DNA of 64,000 nt from Pseudomonas helleri (GTDB lineage: Bacteria; Pseudomonadota; Gammaproteobacteria; Pseudomonadales; Pseudomonadaceae). A program made the translations under genes and the position numbers. Shown piece by piece: positions 44,109-53,984 of the stretch. Each line of letters opens with the position of its first letter. Within the stretch, counting starts at the first letter, position 1. Where the stretch lies: assembly GCF_001043025.1 (NCBI RefSeq), contig NZ_JYLD01000008.1, forward strand, positions 62,001-126,000. Reading direction: 5' to 3'. The notes beneath the pieces are model-generated. The model made no database searches. It had not been told where the DNA came from and saw nothing but the letters and a program-made list of their open reading frames with translations.

Positions 44109-45932
44109 ATGACTGACGTGTTTGATTCCAGTGCATTTCTGTCGACGTGTAGCGGCAGGCCCGGCGTGTATCGCATGTTCGACAGTGAGGCGCGCCTGCT
44201 TTATGTGGGCAAAGCCAAGAACCTGAAAAAACGCCTGGCCAGCTATTTCCGCAAAACCGGTCTGGCGCCTAAAACAGCGGCGCTGGTTAGCCGTATCGCG
44301 CAAATCGAAACCACGATCACCGCCAACGAAACCGAAGCGTTGCTGCTTGAGCAGACGCTGATCAAGGAATGGCGCCCGCCGTACAACATTCTCCTGCGCG
44401 ACGATAAGTCTTATCCGTATGTGTTTCTGTCGGATGGTCAATACCCGCGCCTGAGCATTCATCGCGGTGCCAAGAAGCAGAAGGGCAAGTATTTCGGGCC
44501 TTACCCCAGCGCGGGGGCGATCCGTGAAAGTTTGAGCCTGTTGCAAAAAACCTTCATGGTCCGTCAATGCGAAGACAGCTATTTCAAGAACCGCACCCGG
44601 CCGTGCTTGCAGTACCAGATAAAGCGTTGCAAGGGACCGTGTGTCGGTCTGGTTGAGCCAGAGGTCTATGCCCAGGATGTGCGCCACTCGGTGATGTTCC
44701 TTGAGGGGCGCAGCAGTGCGTTGACGGAAGAACTCGGTAACGAGATGGAGCAGGCCGCCAGCACCCTCGATTTTGAGCGGGCAGCCGAAATTCGCGATCA
44801 GATCTCGTTATTGCGTCGGGTTCAGGACCAGCAAAGCATGGAAGGTGGCACCGGCGATGTGGATATCGTCGCGGCCTTCGTCAACCCGGGCGGTGCCTGC
44901 GTGCATTTGATCAATGTGCGCGGTGGTCGCGTGCTGGGCAGCAAAAACTTCTTCCCGCAGGTGGGGATCGAGGAGGAGGTGGCCGAAGTCATGGCCGCGT
45001 TCCTCGGGCAGTACTACATCAGCAGCCCCGAGCGCGATTTGCCGAGCGAGCTGATTGTTAACGTCGAACACGAGAGCTTTGCGGCTATCAGCGAAGCGAT
45101 TGAAGCTCTGCGCGGGCGCGAGATGGCCATCAGTTATCGCGTGCGCGGTACCCGGGCGCGCTGGCAGCAATTGGCCGTGACCAACGCTGAGCAGGCGTTG
45201 AGCGCGCGTCTGGCCAACCGTTTGCATGTTGCCGCGCGCTTTGAAGCGCTGGCGCAAGTCTTGAAACTCGATGAAATCCCCCAGCGGCTGGAATGCTACG
45301 ACATCAGCCACTCCAGCGGTGAAGCCACCGTTGCCTCTTGCGTGGTATTTGGCCCGGAAGGCCCAATCAAATCCGACTATCGGCGTTTTAATATCGAAGG
45401 TGTGACCCCGGGCGATGACTATGCCGCCATGCACCAGGCCTTGATGCGCCGTTTCAGTCGGCTCAAGGAAGGCGAGGGCAAGCTGCCCGATATCCTCCTG
45501 GTCGACGGGGGCAAGGGGCAGCTTTCGATGGCCCGTGACGTGCTCAATGAGCTGGCCGTACCGGACCTGATTTTGCTCGGCGTGGCCAAAGGCACGACGC
45601 GCAAGGCGGGCTTTGAAACCCTGTACCTGAACGATGCAGCCCATGAATTCACCTTGAAAGGTGATTCGCCGGCGCTACATTTGATCCAGCAGATCCGCGA
45701 CGAGGCCCACCGTTTTGCCATTACCGGGCACCGTGCGCGCCGTGGTAAAACCCGTAACACCTCTACCCTGGAAGGGATTGCGGGGGTGGGGCCAACCCGT
45801 CGCCGTGACCTGCTGAAACATTTTGGTGGATTACAAGAGCTGTCTCGTGCCAGCATCGAAGAAATTGCCAAAGCACCCGGTATCAGTAAAAAGCTCGCTG
45901 AGTTGATTTATGCAAACCTGCACAGCGAGTAG
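44109..45932 (+). CDS. uvrC: Excinuclease ABC subunit C
   Basis: This 607-residue nucleotide-excision repair nuclease has an N-terminal GIY-YIG domain ([28 protein letters not shown]). A UvrB-binding UVR motif follows ([23 protein letters not shown], about residue 215). The C-terminal RNase H-like endonuclease contains [20 protein letters not shown] and DGGKGQL. A helix-hairpin-helix pair ends the protein ([34 protein letters not shown]). UvrC makes the 3' and 5' incisions at UvrB-bound lesions. It is cotranscribed with gacA as in other pseudomonads. Confidence 0.98.
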   Translation: MTDVFDSSAFLSTCSGRPGVYRMFDSEARLLYVGKAKNLKKRLASYFRKTGLAPKTAALVSRIAQIETTITANETEALLLEQTLIKEWRPPYNILLRDDKSYPYVFLSDGQYPRLSIHRGAKKQKGKYFGPYPSAGAIRESLSLLQKTFMVRQCEDSYFKNRTRPCLQYQIKRCKGPCVGLVEPEVYAQDVRHSVMFLEGRSSALTEELGNEMEQAASTLDFERAAEIRDQISLLRRVQDQQSMEGGTGDVDIVAAFVNPGGACVHLINVRGGRVLGSKNFFPQVGIEEEVAEVMAAFLGQYYISSPERDLPSELIVNVEHESFAAISEAIEALRGREMAISYRVRGTRARWQQLAVTNAEQALSARLANRLHVAARFEALAQVLKLDEIPQRLECYDISHSSGEATVASCVVFGPEGPIKSDYRRFNIEGVTPGDDYAAMHQALMRRFSRLKEGEGKLPDILLVDGGKGQLSMARDVLNELAVPDLILLGVAKGTTRKAGFETLYLNDAAHEFTLKGDSPALHLIQQIRDEAHRFAITGHRARRGKTRNTSTLEGIAGVGPTRRRDLLKHFGGLQELSRASIEEIAKAPGISKKLAELIYANLHSE

Positions 45933-45964
45933 AATGCTCCCTCACCTCGTAGCCAGTTGTGCCG

Positions 45965-46522
45965 ATGAATATCCCTAATTTGATCACCGTTCTACGCGTT
46001 CTTCTGATTCCGTTCTTTATTCTGTTGTTTTACCTCCCGTACAGCTGGAGTTATGCCGCTGCAAGCTCTGTGTTCGCCTTTGCCGCGGCAACGGACTGGC
46101 TGGATGGTTATCTGGCCCGCCGACTTGAACAAAGCACACCGTTCGGCGCCTTTCTGGACCCGGTTGCCGACAAATTGATGGTGGCGGTCGCGCTGGTGTT
46201 GCTGGTGCAAGAACATCACAACTTCTGGCTGACCTTGCCGGCAGCGGTGATCATAGGCCGTGAAATTGTCATCTCGGCCTTGCGCGAGTGGATGGCAGAG
46301 CTGGGTGCGCGCGCCCAGGTTGCCGTGTCGAACATGGGTAAATGGAAAACAGCGGCGCAAATGCTGGCATTGGTCATCTTGCTGGCCAACCCGTCAGACT
46401 TCAGCTTCTGGGTCCTGATCGGTTATGGGTTACTGATGGTCGCGGCGGGGTTGACGCTGTGGTCGATGGTTCAATACTTGCGGGCTGCCTGGCCGCATTT
46501 GAAGACCACCTCGACAAAATAA
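45965..46522 (+). CDS. pgsA: CDP-diacylglycerol-glycerol-3-phosphate 3-phosphatidyltransferase
   Basis: This 185-residue inner-membrane enzyme makes phosphatidylglycerophosphate. The CDP-alcohol phosphotransferase motif is intact ([28 protein letters not shown]) and about four to five membrane helices are visible. The ATG at [11 protein letters not shown] matches the usual length. A GTG two codons upstream is possible. It lies 32 nt after uvrC in the conserved gacA-uvrC-pgsA-tRNA order. Confidence 0.97.
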   Translation: MNIPNLITVLRVLLIPFFILLFYLPYSWSYAAASSVFAFAAATDWLDGYLARRLEQSTPFGAFLDPVADKLMVAVALVLLVQEHHNFWLTLPAAVIIGREIVISALREWMAELGARAQVAVSNMGKWKTAAQMLALVILLANPSDFSFWVLIGYGLLMVAAGLTLWSMVQYLRAAWPHLKTTSTK

Positions 46523-46545
46523 ATAAAACTTTTTGAATCAAGGGG

Positions 46546-46573
46546 TTGACGCATTCTTGGAAACCTATAGAAT
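46546..46573 (+). promoter_or_regulatory. Promoter of tRNA-Gly
   Basis: A -35 TTGACG and -10 TAGAAT are separated by 16 bp and followed by a GC-rich start region (GCGCAAC), 15 nt before the mature tRNA. Confidence 0.7.
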
Positions 46574-46588
46574 GCGCAACACCAAAAC

Positions 46589-46664
<76 letters not shown>

Positions 46665-46706
46665 AATTAAGATTTACAGAGTTCAGCAGAAGTCTGTAAA
46701 TCGTTG

Positions 46707-46732
46707 AAAAAAGGACCTTCGGGTCCTTTTTT
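46707..46732 (+). terminator. Intrinsic terminator of the tRNA-Gly transcript
   Basis: AAAAAAGGACC-TTCG-GGTCCTTTTTT is an 11-bp stem with a stable UUCG loop and a T-run. Confidence 0.93.
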
Positions 46733-46818
46733 CGTTTCTTCGCACCTACTAAAACCATCGTTGTCGGGTGCGCTTACATCTCTCTTGGCCGTTGCGCCAG
46801 TGCTCTATTCCATCCTTC

Positions 46819-46839
46819 AATTCCATAATGTTTGGAATT
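46819..46839. promoter_or_regulatory. Palindrome AATTCCA-N7-TGGAATT (LysR-type site) upstream of SnoaL gene
   Basis: Perfect 7-bp arms lie about 100 nt before the SnoaL-like gene. Its AATGTTTGGAAT half recurs exactly, in reverse orientation, at 49629-49640 upstream of the old yellow enzyme gene. The LysR gene lies between the two. Confidence 0.55.
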
Positions 46840-46941
46840 AATCCCGCATTATCTTTCCCCTAATCCTGACTACAGTGACAGTTCTACTGATTGGGCGTTG
46901 GCATCCAACCTCCAGGCATGCATCTTTAAGAGGTCACTGGC

Positions 46942-47391
46942 ATGGACATTAAACTCAAGGCACTGCTGGATCGCGAAGAGATTCGCGCACTCCGCACGCT
47001 TTACGCACACCATCTGGACAGCAACAATATCGCGGCGCTGGACCAGGTTTTTTCGGCAGACGCCGTGGTGGAGGTCACGGTCGGTAAGATGCAGGGCATC
47101 GACGCCATACGTGCTGGCCTGGCTGAGGCTTTCACGCTGTTCGATCGGGACAAGCAAGGGAGTTATCCCTTTATGCATGCCATTGTGAACCACTGGATCC
47201 AGTTGACCGGGCCTGATACGGCGCAAGGTCGCTGCTACTTGATCGATTTTGAAACGGCTTCGAAACCCGATCCAAACCCGTTGCTGTTGCTTGGTCTATA
47301 TGCCGATCAGTACCAGCGAATCGACGGGGAGTGGCGCATCACCCATACCCGCCTTGAGGTGGTCTGGCCTGAGCGTAATGCCCGTGAATAA
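46942..47391 (+). CDS. SnoaL/NTF2-like domain protein
   Basis: This 149-residue single-domain protein has a predicted alpha+beta cone fold of the SnoaL_4 group: REEIRALRTLYAHHLDSNNIAALDQVFSADAVVEVT, then a pattern of beta strands ending DGEWRITHTRLEVVW. Members are hydratases, isomerases or ligand-binding proteins, and no catalytic function can be assigned. AAGAGG lies about 10 nt before the ATG. It lies upstream of a LysR gene and shares a motif with the nearby ene-reductase promoter. Confidence 0.85.
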   Translation: MDIKLKALLDREEIRALRTLYAHHLDSNNIAALDQVFSADAVVEVTVGKMQGIDAIRAGLAEAFTLFDRDKQGSYPFMHAIVNHWIQLTGPDTAQGRCYLIDFETASKPDPNPLLLLGLYADQYQRIDGEWRITHTRLEVVWPERNARE

Positions 47392-47456
47392 GCCACGATC
47401 AAGCTGGTAGGGGTGCGATCCCATTCTGAAAGCAACCCCAGGCCCTGGAGCCTCTA

Positions 47457-48395
47457 ATGTCTGAAAACCCTTTTGACGGTATTCGCGAGTTTGTGTCTGC
47501 CGCTCAGTCACTAAGCTTCACGGCTGCCGCGCTTGAGTTGGGTGTGACCAGTTCGGCGGTGGGCAAAAGTGTCACGCGCCTTGAGGCGCGTTTAGGGGTG
47601 AAGCTGCTGCATCGCACCACCCGGCGCCTGGTGCTGACCGCTGAAGGCGAGGCGTATCTGGCCAGTTGCCTGCGGGTGATGGATGAGCTGGCCGAAACGC
47701 AGGGCTTTTTGACCACTGGCCAGCAAGCGCCTGTTGGCCGCCTGCGCATCGATCTTCCTGCAGCATTTGGCCGTCGACATATTTTGCCGACGCTGATCGA
47801 CATGGCGGTGCGTTATCAGCAGCTTGATCTGTCCGTCAGCTTCAGTGAGCGGCTGGTAGATATCGTCAACGAGGGTGTCGACCTGGTGGTCAGAATCGGT
47901 GTGTTGAAAGATGACGCCGATATAGTTGCCCGCAAGTTGGGCAGCCAAAGCCTGCTGATTTGTGCGACCCCGGCCTATCTACAAGCGCATGGCACACCCC
48001 GGGCACCCGATGATTTGCTGCATCACGATTGCATTGTCGGCTGGCGTAATGGCACCCGCAAAACCTGGATGTTGAAGGACGAAAAGGGGCAAACCCATGA
48101 ACATGAGGTGCGGGTCAAGCATGAGGTCGGTGATGGGGAGATGTTATTAAACCTGACCCTTGCCGGGGGCGGCCTGGCACAACTGCCCACTTGGCTGGTG
48201 CAAACGCCTGTTGAGCAGGGCCTGTTGGTCCCGGTGCTTGAGGCTTATGCTGGGGCTGAAATGCCGATAAACGTGATTTGGCCACGGACGCGTTATCTAC
48301 AGCCCAAGGTCCGCATGGTCGTGGATGAACTGCTGGCGCTGGCACAACGTGATGCAGTGATTTTTCGACCGGACCTAAGCCTTGGGACCGTTTAA
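47457..48395 (+). CDS. LysR-family transcriptional regulator
   Basis: This 312-residue regulator has an N-terminal winged helix (IREFVSAAQSLSFTAAALELGVTSSAVGKSVTRLEARLGVKLLHRTTRRLVLTAEG). The effector domain follows (GRLRIDLPAAFGRRHILPTLIDM). It belongs to the AaeR/YafC-like group often found next to oxidoreductase genes. It lies between the SnoaL gene and the converging old yellow enzyme gene. The shared AATGTTTGGAAT motif upstream of both makes it their probable regulator. A short hairpin separates it from the next gene. Confidence 0.92.
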   Translation: MSENPFDGIREFVSAAQSLSFTAAALELGVTSSAVGKSVTRLEARLGVKLLHRTTRRLVLTAEGEAYLASCLRVMDELAETQGFLTTGQQAPVGRLRIDLPAAFGRRHILPTLIDMAVRYQQLDLSVSFSERLVDIVNEGVDLVVRIGVLKDDADIVARKLGSQSLLICATPAYLQAHGTPRAPDDLLHHDCIVGWRNGTRKTWMLKDEKGQTHEHEVRVKHEVGDGEMLLNLTLAGGGLAQLPTWLVQTPVEQGLLVPVLEAYAGAEMPINVIWPRTRYLQPKVRMVVDELLALAQRDAVIFRPDLSLGTV

Positions 48396-48405
48396 AGCAG
48401 TGACC

Positions 48406-48430
48406 TGAAGCGCCCCGGGCGGGCGCTTCA
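48406..48430. terminator. Hairpin between converging LysR and ene-reductase genes
   Basis: A 10-bp stem TGAAGCGCCC / GGGCGCTTCA with a 5-nt loop lies between two converging stop codons. It lacks a U-tract on either side but is well placed to end both transcripts. Confidence 0.55.
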
Positions 48431-48441
48431 AGTGAGTACGG

Positions 48442-49545
48442 TTACTGGGCTGGCGTATAAAACGGGTAGTCGACGTAGCCTTTTTCGCCGCTGTTGCCGT
48501 AGAACGTTGAGCGATCAGGCAGCGCAATCGGCCAGTCGTTTTTCATCCGCTCGACCAGGTCCGGGTTGGCAATAAAGGGTCGGCCAAATGCGACCAGATC
48601 CAGCTCACCTGACGCCAGCGCCGCCTCGGCCGATTCGCGATCAAAGCCACCAGCAGCAATCAAGGTGCCTTGGTACGAATCGCGAAAGGTCTGGGCAAAA
48701 CCTTCGGGCATGCGTTCGGCGCCAATGGTCAATTGATCGCTCAGGTGAACGTAGGCAATGCGCCGATTTTGGAGTTCGCGCGCGACAGCGACCCAGGTCT
48801 CGGCCTCATCATCAAAGGGTGCCATATCAAACAGCCGGCCAAAGGGAGAAACCCGCACCCCCACCTTGCTGCGACCGATTGCATCGGCGACCGCATCCAG
48901 GGTTTCCAGTAGCAGGCGAATGCGATTTTCAATGGAGCCGCCATAGCGGTCCGTACGGTCGTTGACCGTTGGATTGATGAACTGCTCAAACAGATAGCCA
49001 TTGGCGCCATGGATCTCCACCCCGTCAAAACCCGCTTCAACCGCTCTGCGGGCAGCCAGGACAAAGTCGTGCTTGAGCGCTTCGACTTCTTCGGTCGACA
49101 ACGCACGGGGAGGGCTGGCTTGAATCGGTCCGGGCTGACCGTCTTTGTCGTAGGCATAGGCCAGCGAATTGGCCGCCAACTTATTGCTGGAGGACACCGG
49201 GGCGCCGCCATCGGGTTGCAAGGTGGTGTGCGATACCCGGCCCACGTGCCAAAGTTGGGCGAAGATCTTGCCGCCGTCTTCATGCACGGCGCTGGTGACG
49301 TTTTTCCAGCCTTCTACTTGCTCTTGGGTGTACAGGCCGGGGTTGAACAGATAGCCGCGGCCCTGAAGGGAAACCGGAACCCCTTCGCTGATGATCAGCC
49401 CTGCACTTGCCCGCTGGCGGTAATAGAGCACCGTGAGCGCGTCAGGCACGGTGGTCAAGGCGCGTGCGCGAGTCATGGGCGCCATCACGACACGGTTCTT
49501 CAGTTCTATGCCCGACAGCGTGTAGGGAGAAAACAGAATGCTCAT
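48442..49545 (-). CDS. Old yellow enzyme family ene-reductase (NemA/XenB-like)
   Basis: This 367-residue FMN-dependent TIM-barrel oxidoreductase starts MSILFSPYTLSGIELKNRVVMAPMTRAR. It has LWHVGRVSH, the substrate/FMN motif EIHGANGYLFEQFINPTVNDRTDRYGGSIENR and VAFGRPFIANPDLVERM. Such enzymes reduce activated alkenes, nitro compounds and nitrate esters with NAD(P)H. The start is set by AGAGGT 7 nt upstream. The open frame extending further upstream is not needed. A half-site shared with the SnoaL promoter lies upstream and suggests LysR control, perhaps by electrophiles. Confidence 0.93.
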   Translation of the reverse strand: MSILFSPYTLSGIELKNRVVMAPMTRARALTTVPDALTVLYYRQRASAGLIISEGVPVSLQGRGYLFNPGLYTQEQVEGWKNVTSAVHEDGGKIFAQLWHVGRVSHTTLQPDGGAPVSSSNKLAANSLAYAYDKDGQPGPIQASPPRALSTEEVEALKHDFVLAARRAVEAGFDGVEIHGANGYLFEQFINPTVNDRTDRYGGSIENRIRLLLETLDAVADAIGRSKVGVRVSPFGRLFDMAPFDDEAETWVAVARELQNRRIAYVHLSDQLTIGAERMPEGFAQTFRDSYQGTLIAAGGFDRESAEAALASGELDLVAFGRPFIANPDLVERMKNDWPIALPDRSTFYGNSGEKGYVDYPFYTPAQ

Positions 49546-49903
49546 TAGGGGACCTCTGAAGTGGAGCGCTCCATGGCGCTGATCAGGGCCAATATACGGC
49601 GCCAAGCCCTTCAGATAATCGTCTGCACATTCCAAACATTCAGGCGCCCGGTTCCACAATCAACTGTGGCTGCGCGATTGTTACATACCGAAATAATTAA
49701 GAAGCTTAAGCTAATAATTAAATAGTATTTATTTTAGCTTTTTAAGATCGTTTAGCTTTATGCCTCTCTACAGCGTCGGGCTTTAAGTTCGGCGCTTTTT
49801 TGCATCAGGCTAACTGTTCTCAGGTCATGCGCTGACGCTCAACTTTTGCAGCCTGTGGGCGAACCAGATGCCCGTTTTCAAGCGGCGTTTGTCAGGAGCA
49901 CCT
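49546..49903. other. Divergent promoter region between ene-reductase and ABC importer operons
   Basis: The region holds the 12-bp motif at 49629-49640 and a very AT-rich tract (about 49680-49750, including AAGCTTAAGC and TATTTATTTTAGC). No ORF with a ribosome site was found. The AT-rich part is a likely promoter for the importer operon. Confidence 0.5.
49629..49640. promoter_or_regulatory. ATTCCAAACATT motif upstream of ene-reductase
   Basis: It is the exact reverse complement of AATGTTTGGAAT at 46827-46838. Only one half of the palindrome is kept here. It lies about 85 nt from the ene-reductase start and is a candidate LysR-binding site. Confidence 0.45.
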
Positions 49904-52003
49904 GTGACAGTCATTCAACTTCCTTTGGCGGCGGAGCGAACTCCAACGCCACAAAGGCCTCTTCAAGTGCCCACCGAATTCGCCAGCCAGGGCGATGTGG
50001 TGCTTGAGTTTCGGGGCGTCACCAAGACCTACTCGGGGAAAAAAGCCGCCCCTGAATTACTGGCCGTCAGCGACGTCAGCTTGCAAGTGCGGCGCGGTGA
50101 GGTCTTGTGCCTGATGGGCACTTCAGGCAGCGGCAAGTCAACGTTGTTGCGCCACATTAACCGCCTGATCGAGCCCACCAGCGGTGATGTGTTGATTGAC
50201 GGTCAGGCCATTAGCGGGCTGAACGACAAGGGCTTGCGGGATTTGCGCTCGCGCCGTATCGGCATGGTCTTTCAGCACTTTGGCCTGTTACCCCATCGTA
50301 CGGTGCTGGATAACGTCGCGCTGCCGCTGGAGCTGCGCGGTGAACCCGAGCCGGTTCGTCATGCCGCTGCCACCTTGCAGTTACAGGCGGTGGGGTTGCA
50401 GGGGTGGGGTGATCATTATCCCCACGAGCTTTCCGGGGGCATGCAGCAACGGGTCGGTCTGGCCCGGGCCTTGGTGACAGAGCCTGACATCCTGCTGATG
50501 GACGAGCCTTTCAGTGCGCTGGATCCGACTATCCGCCGCGACCTGCAAAATCACTTTCTGGCACTGGCGCACGAGCGCGGCATTACCACCTTGCTTGTCA
50601 CCCATGACCCGGCGGAAGCCCTGCGCCTCGCGGATCGCATCGCCGTGCTGCGCCATGGCCGTTTAGTGCAGGTGGGGACCCCTGAGGAGTTGCTCAAACA
50701 GCCCGCTGACGCCGAAGTTGCCGACTTTTTCCGTGATTCCCTGCCCACCCCTTCGGTAGCGCAAACGGCTGCCAGTGTCAGCCACCAGGCGTCCGGCAAT
50801 GAGCCGCAGGGATCACCGGGTGCGCCAGGTTTGCGCGACTGGCAAGCCTTGTTACTGGGGCCAGCAGCGCTGGCTGACCGGGGCAAGGGCGGCTTGTTCT
50901 GGCTGACGTTTGCCGGTGAACTAGCCGCCTTGGCGACTTTAGGCCAAGGCATTCTCAGCGCATCGTGGCTTGCGGTACTGGCGGCGGTTGTAGTGTTCGC
51001 TGCCAGCCGATTCACAGCGTTGTCGGTCAGCCGCCAACCCGTGCGGCGCAATGCGTCGGGGTGGGGATTACCGCTGGCCGTGCTGCTGGTCAGTCAGGCG
51101 TTGGTGATCTGGCGTGTCTTAACCCCGGATACGGCCAACGCGTTGTTTGAGTTCCCGGCGAACCGGCAGTTGCTATTGCTGGCAGCCGACAGCATCGACC
51201 AATTTATTGGCTGGTCCCAAGTGGCGTTCGAAGGAGCGTTTGTTGGTGTGATCGTTGCGGTGCGCACTGTTATCGAGGGCATAGAGAGCGTCTTGGGTTG
51301 GTTGCCATGGTCGGTCTCGGCACTGGCGTTGGTGTTGCTGGCCTTGCGTTCGGCGGGGTTGGGGCTGGCCCTGACCAGCAGCGTTGCACTGCTCTACATC
51401 GGCCTGTTCGGCTTTTGGGAGCGCACCATCTCCACGCTGGCGCTGGTGGGTTCATCGGTCTTGATTGCCTTGGTCATCGGCGTGCCCACCGGCATTGTGC
51501 TGGCGAAACGGGCGCGGATACGTCGGGTGGTCACGCCGTTGCTGGATGCCATGCAGACGCTGCCCACGTTTGTGTATCTGATTCCTGCCGTGGCGTTCTT
51601 CTCTGTGGGCAAGACGCCTGCGGTCATTGCCACGGTCATTTTTGCCCTGGCACCGATGATCCGCCTGGCGTCGCTGGGTATCCAGGAAGTGCCCAAGGAT
51701 GCCGTCGAGGCTGCTGTCGCCCACGGTGCCAGCCCTTGGCAAACCTTGGTCAAAGTGCAATTGCCGCTGGCGCGCCGTTCGCTGCTGCTGGGGATTAACC
51801 AGACCATTGTCATGAGCTTGTCGATGGTGGTGGTCGCTGCGCTGATTGGCGCGGGCGGGCTGGGCTACGACGTGATGACGGCGCTGCGCAACATCAAGGG
51901 CGGCGAGGGCATCCTCGCGGGGGTGGCGATTGTTCTGTGTGCATTAATTCCGGATCGAATCATTCAATCGAGCTTGCGCAAGCAAGATCGCGCGCACCAT
52001 TAA
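49904..52003 (+). CDS. Quaternary-amine type ABC transporter, fused ATPase-permease
   Basis: This 699-residue fusion has an N-terminal ProV/OpuAA-like ATPase (Walker [19 protein letters not shown], signature ELSGGMQQRVGLARAL, Walker B ILLMDEPFSALDP). A variable linker and a ProW/OpuAB-like permease follow, with many membrane helices and the loop LDAMQTLPTFVYLIPAVAFFSVGKTPAVIATVIFALAPMIR. ATPase and permease are normally separate genes. The GTG start MTVIQLPLA is favoured by CAGGAG 5 nt upstream. An in-frame ATG 36 nt earlier is possible. It imports a compatible-solute-like substrate (betaine, choline or a sulfonium analogue) delivered by the next gene's product. Confidence 0.9.
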   Translation: MTVIQLPLAAERTPTPQRPLQVPTEFASQGDVVLEFRGVTKTYSGKKAAPELLAVSDVSLQVRRGEVLCLMGTSGSGKSTLLRHINRLIEPTSGDVLIDGQAISGLNDKGLRDLRSRRIGMVFQHFGLLPHRTVLDNVALPLELRGEPEPVRHAAATLQLQAVGLQGWGDHYPHELSGGMQQRVGLARALVTEPDILLMDEPFSALDPTIRRDLQNHFLALAHERGITTLLVTHDPAEALRLADRIAVLRHGRLVQVGTPEELLKQPADAEVADFFRDSLPTPSVAQTAASVSHQASGNEPQGSPGAPGLRDWQALLLGPAALADRGKGGLFWLTFAGELAALATLGQGILSASWLAVLAAVVVFAASRFTALSVSRQPVRRNASGWGLPLAVLLVSQALVIWRVLTPDTANALFEFPANRQLLLLAADSIDQFIGWSQVAFEGAFVGVIVAVRTVIEGIESVLGWLPWSVSALALVLLALRSAGLGLALTSSVALLYIGLFGFWERTISTLALVGSSVLIALVIGVPTGIVLAKRARIRRVVTPLLDAMQTLPTFVYLIPAVAFFSVGKTPAVIATVIFALAPMIRLASLGIQEVPKDAVEAAVAHGASPWQTLVKVQLPLARRSLLLGINQTIVMSLSMVVVAALIGAGGLGYDVMTALRNIKGGEGILAGVAIVLCALIPDRIIQSSLRKQDRAHH

Positions 52004-52017
52004 CTGTGAGATTTATC

Positions 52018-53067
52018 GTGAAGACACCTCTGTTGCGTTCTTTGGGGGCAGCCGCGCTGCTGGCCTCCCTGATTCTTCCGGCCAGTGCATTCGCCAAAGA
52101 AAAAATTGTCATTGGTGAGCAGAACTGGACCGGTGCCATTGCTATTCAGAATATCCTCGGCGAAGTGATCAAAAGTCGCCTCGATGGCGATGTCTCGTAC
52201 CTGGCCGGTGACGTTCCGGTGCTGTTCAGCGCTGCCGCCAAAGGCGATGGCTCGGTGGACGTGCTGACGGATATCTGGCTGCCGAACCAGTCGGCGGCCT
52301 GGGCCAAATATGTCACGGGTGGTACGCGCTCACTGGTGCCGAACCTCAAACCCTATGCGGGCGAACAAGGCTTTTATATCCCGGGATATTTGCAGGACAA
52401 ATACGGGGTTAAATCCGTCTACGATCTGAAAAAACCTGAAATCGCCAAGCTCTTCGAACCGTTGGGTGGCGGCAAGGCTCAATTGTTGGTCGGGCCGGCG
52501 GGTTGGGAGTCGACCTACATTGGTGAGATCAAGGCCAAGGATTATGGCTTTGCTGACAAGTTCGAGTCTGTGTCCACCGAAGCCTCCGTCACTTACGCCA
52601 AGCTGGCTGCGGCTTACAAGGCGGGGCGCGGCGTGGTGTTTTACGCCTACACCCCGGACTGGATCTTCTCGGCCTTTGACCTGCGCCGCCTGCAAGAACC
52701 TGCGTTCGATGGCTATGCCCAGGACAACAAAAAGGGTGACCCGCTGTACAAAGCTGACGGCTGCTGGAAGTTCATCAGCCCGACAGTTGACCCTGACTGG
52801 CTGAACAAGAGCCAGATCACCTGCGCTTATCCGGACGCCAAAGTGCATATCCTGGCATCAACTGCCTTGCAGAAACGCGCGCCAAAAATTGCCGAGTTCC
52901 TGCGCAACGTAGCCATTGACCCGGCGCAGTTGAATGACCTGATCCTGAAGATCGAAAAGCAAAAAGTACCGGCTGATATCGCGGCCAAAGAATGGATCAA
53001 GGCCAACCCTGCCACGGTTGATCAGTGGTTGGCAGCCCCGGCGCCTACCGTGAGTGCCAACCCATGA
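52018..53067 (+). CDS. Glycine betaine/proline-type periplasmic binding protein
   Basis: This 349-residue OpuAC-family protein starts at GTG with GTGAG upstream. It has a signal peptide LLASLILPASAFA/KEK. The mature start KIVIGEQNWTGAIAIQNILGEVI, the WLPNQSAAWAKYV segment and several Trp/Tyr-containing stretches (AGWESTY, TPDWIF) fit the aromatic cage of quaternary-ammonium binding proteins. It lies 14 nt after the fused transporter gene and overlaps the homocysteine methyltransferase gene by 4 nt. The coupling suggests that the ligand is a methyl donor such as betaine, dimethylsulfoniopropionate or S-methylmethionine. The exact ligand is not determinable. Confidence 0.9.
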   Translation: MKTPLLRSLGAAALLASLILPASAFAKEKIVIGEQNWTGAIAIQNILGEVIKSRLDGDVSYLAGDVPVLFSAAAKGDGSVDVLTDIWLPNQSAAWAKYVTGGTRSLVPNLKPYAGEQGFYIPGYLQDKYGVKSVYDLKKPEIAKLFEPLGGGKAQLLVGPAGWESTYIGEIKAKDYGFADKFESVSTEASVTYAKLAAAYKAGRGVVFYAYTPDWIFSAFDLRRLQEPAFDGYAQDNKKGDPLYKADGCWKFISPTVDPDWLNKSQITCAYPDAKVHILASTALQKRAPKIAEFLRNVAIDPAQLNDLILKIEKQKVPADIAAKEWIKANPATVDQWLAAPAPTVSANP

Positions 53068-53984
53068 GCCACGCCTCCTTGCGTTTGCTGGATGGTGGCA
53101 TGGGCCGCGAATTGCAGCGGAGCGGAGCACCGTTTCGCCAACCTGAATGGTCTGCGCTCGCGCTGATCGAAGCGCCTGAGTATGTGTTGGAGGCTCATCG
53201 CGCGTTTATTGCGGCCGGTGCCCGGATCATCACGACTAACAGTTATGCGGTTGTGCCATTTCACATCGGCGCCGAACGCTTCGCCGAGCAGGGGCTAACA
53301 CTGGCGGGGCGTGCTGGGGCGCTCGCCCGCCAGGCTGCATCCGCCAGCAACGAGCCGGTCACGGTGGCCGGCTCGTTGCCGCCAGCCTTGGGCTCTTATC
53401 GACCGGACTTGTTTGACCATCAGCGATCGGTGGCGATTCATCGGCAGTTGATCGCGGGGCTTGAGGCTCATGTCGATGTCTGGCTGGCGGAAACCCAAAG
53501 CTCCATCGCTGAAGTCCGCGCGGTAGTGGAGGCCCTGGACAAAAATCTAAAACCGCTTTGGCTGTCGTTTACCTTGCTGGACGAGGTCGGTGAGCCACCA
53601 CGCTTACGCTCGACTGAAGCGGTCGCCGACGCCATACGGGCGGCGGTTGAATTGGGCGCAAAGGCGGTGCTGTTCAACTGCAGCCAGCCGGAAGTCATGG
53701 GCGCTGCGCTGGCGCAAGCGCGGGAGGTACTTGAACAACTGGGTCAAACTCTGGAGCTGGGGGTTTACGCCAATGCCTTCCCCCCTGTCAGCAGCGAAGC
53801 CAAAGCCAATAGCACGTTGCTTGAGATTAGAGGTGACCTTGGTCCTGAGGCTTACCTGAGTTGGTCCAGAACCTGGGTGGCGGCCGGTGCCAGCATTGTG
53901 GGTGGATGCTGCGGCATAGGTCCTGAGCACATCGCGCAGTTGCATTCGAGTTTATTGCCGGAAAAAGAGAAGGGTGGCGCATGA
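53064..53984 (+). CDS. Homocysteine S-methyltransferase family protein
   Basis: This 306-residue zinc methyltransferase starts MSHASLRLLDGGMGRELQRSG. The zinc ligands are visible as the cysteine in VLFNCSQPEVM (about residue 210) and the Cys pair in VGGCCGIGPEHI (about 290). It transfers a methyl group from S-methylmethionine, betaine or a related donor to homocysteine, forming methionine. ATGA overlaps with the binding-protein gene upstream and the MsrA-like gene downstream show tight translational coupling. Linkage to an importer of methylated amines or sulfonium compounds suggests that the donor is the imported compound. This is inference from context. Confidence 0.9.
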   Translation: MSHASLRLLDGGMGRELQRSGAPFRQPEWSALALIEAPEYVLEAHRAFIAAGARIITTNSYAVVPFHIGAERFAEQGLTLAGRAGALARQAASASNEPVTVAGSLPPALGSYRPDLFDHQRSVAIHRQLIAGLEAHVDVWLAETQSSIAEVRAVVEALDKNLKPLWLSFTLLDEVGEPPRLRSTEAVADAIRAAVELGAKAVLFNCSQPEVMGAALAQAREVLEQLGQTLELGVYANAFPPVSSEAKANSTLLEIRGDLGPEAYLSWSRTWVAAGASIVGGCCGIGPEHIAQLHSSLLPEKEKGGA

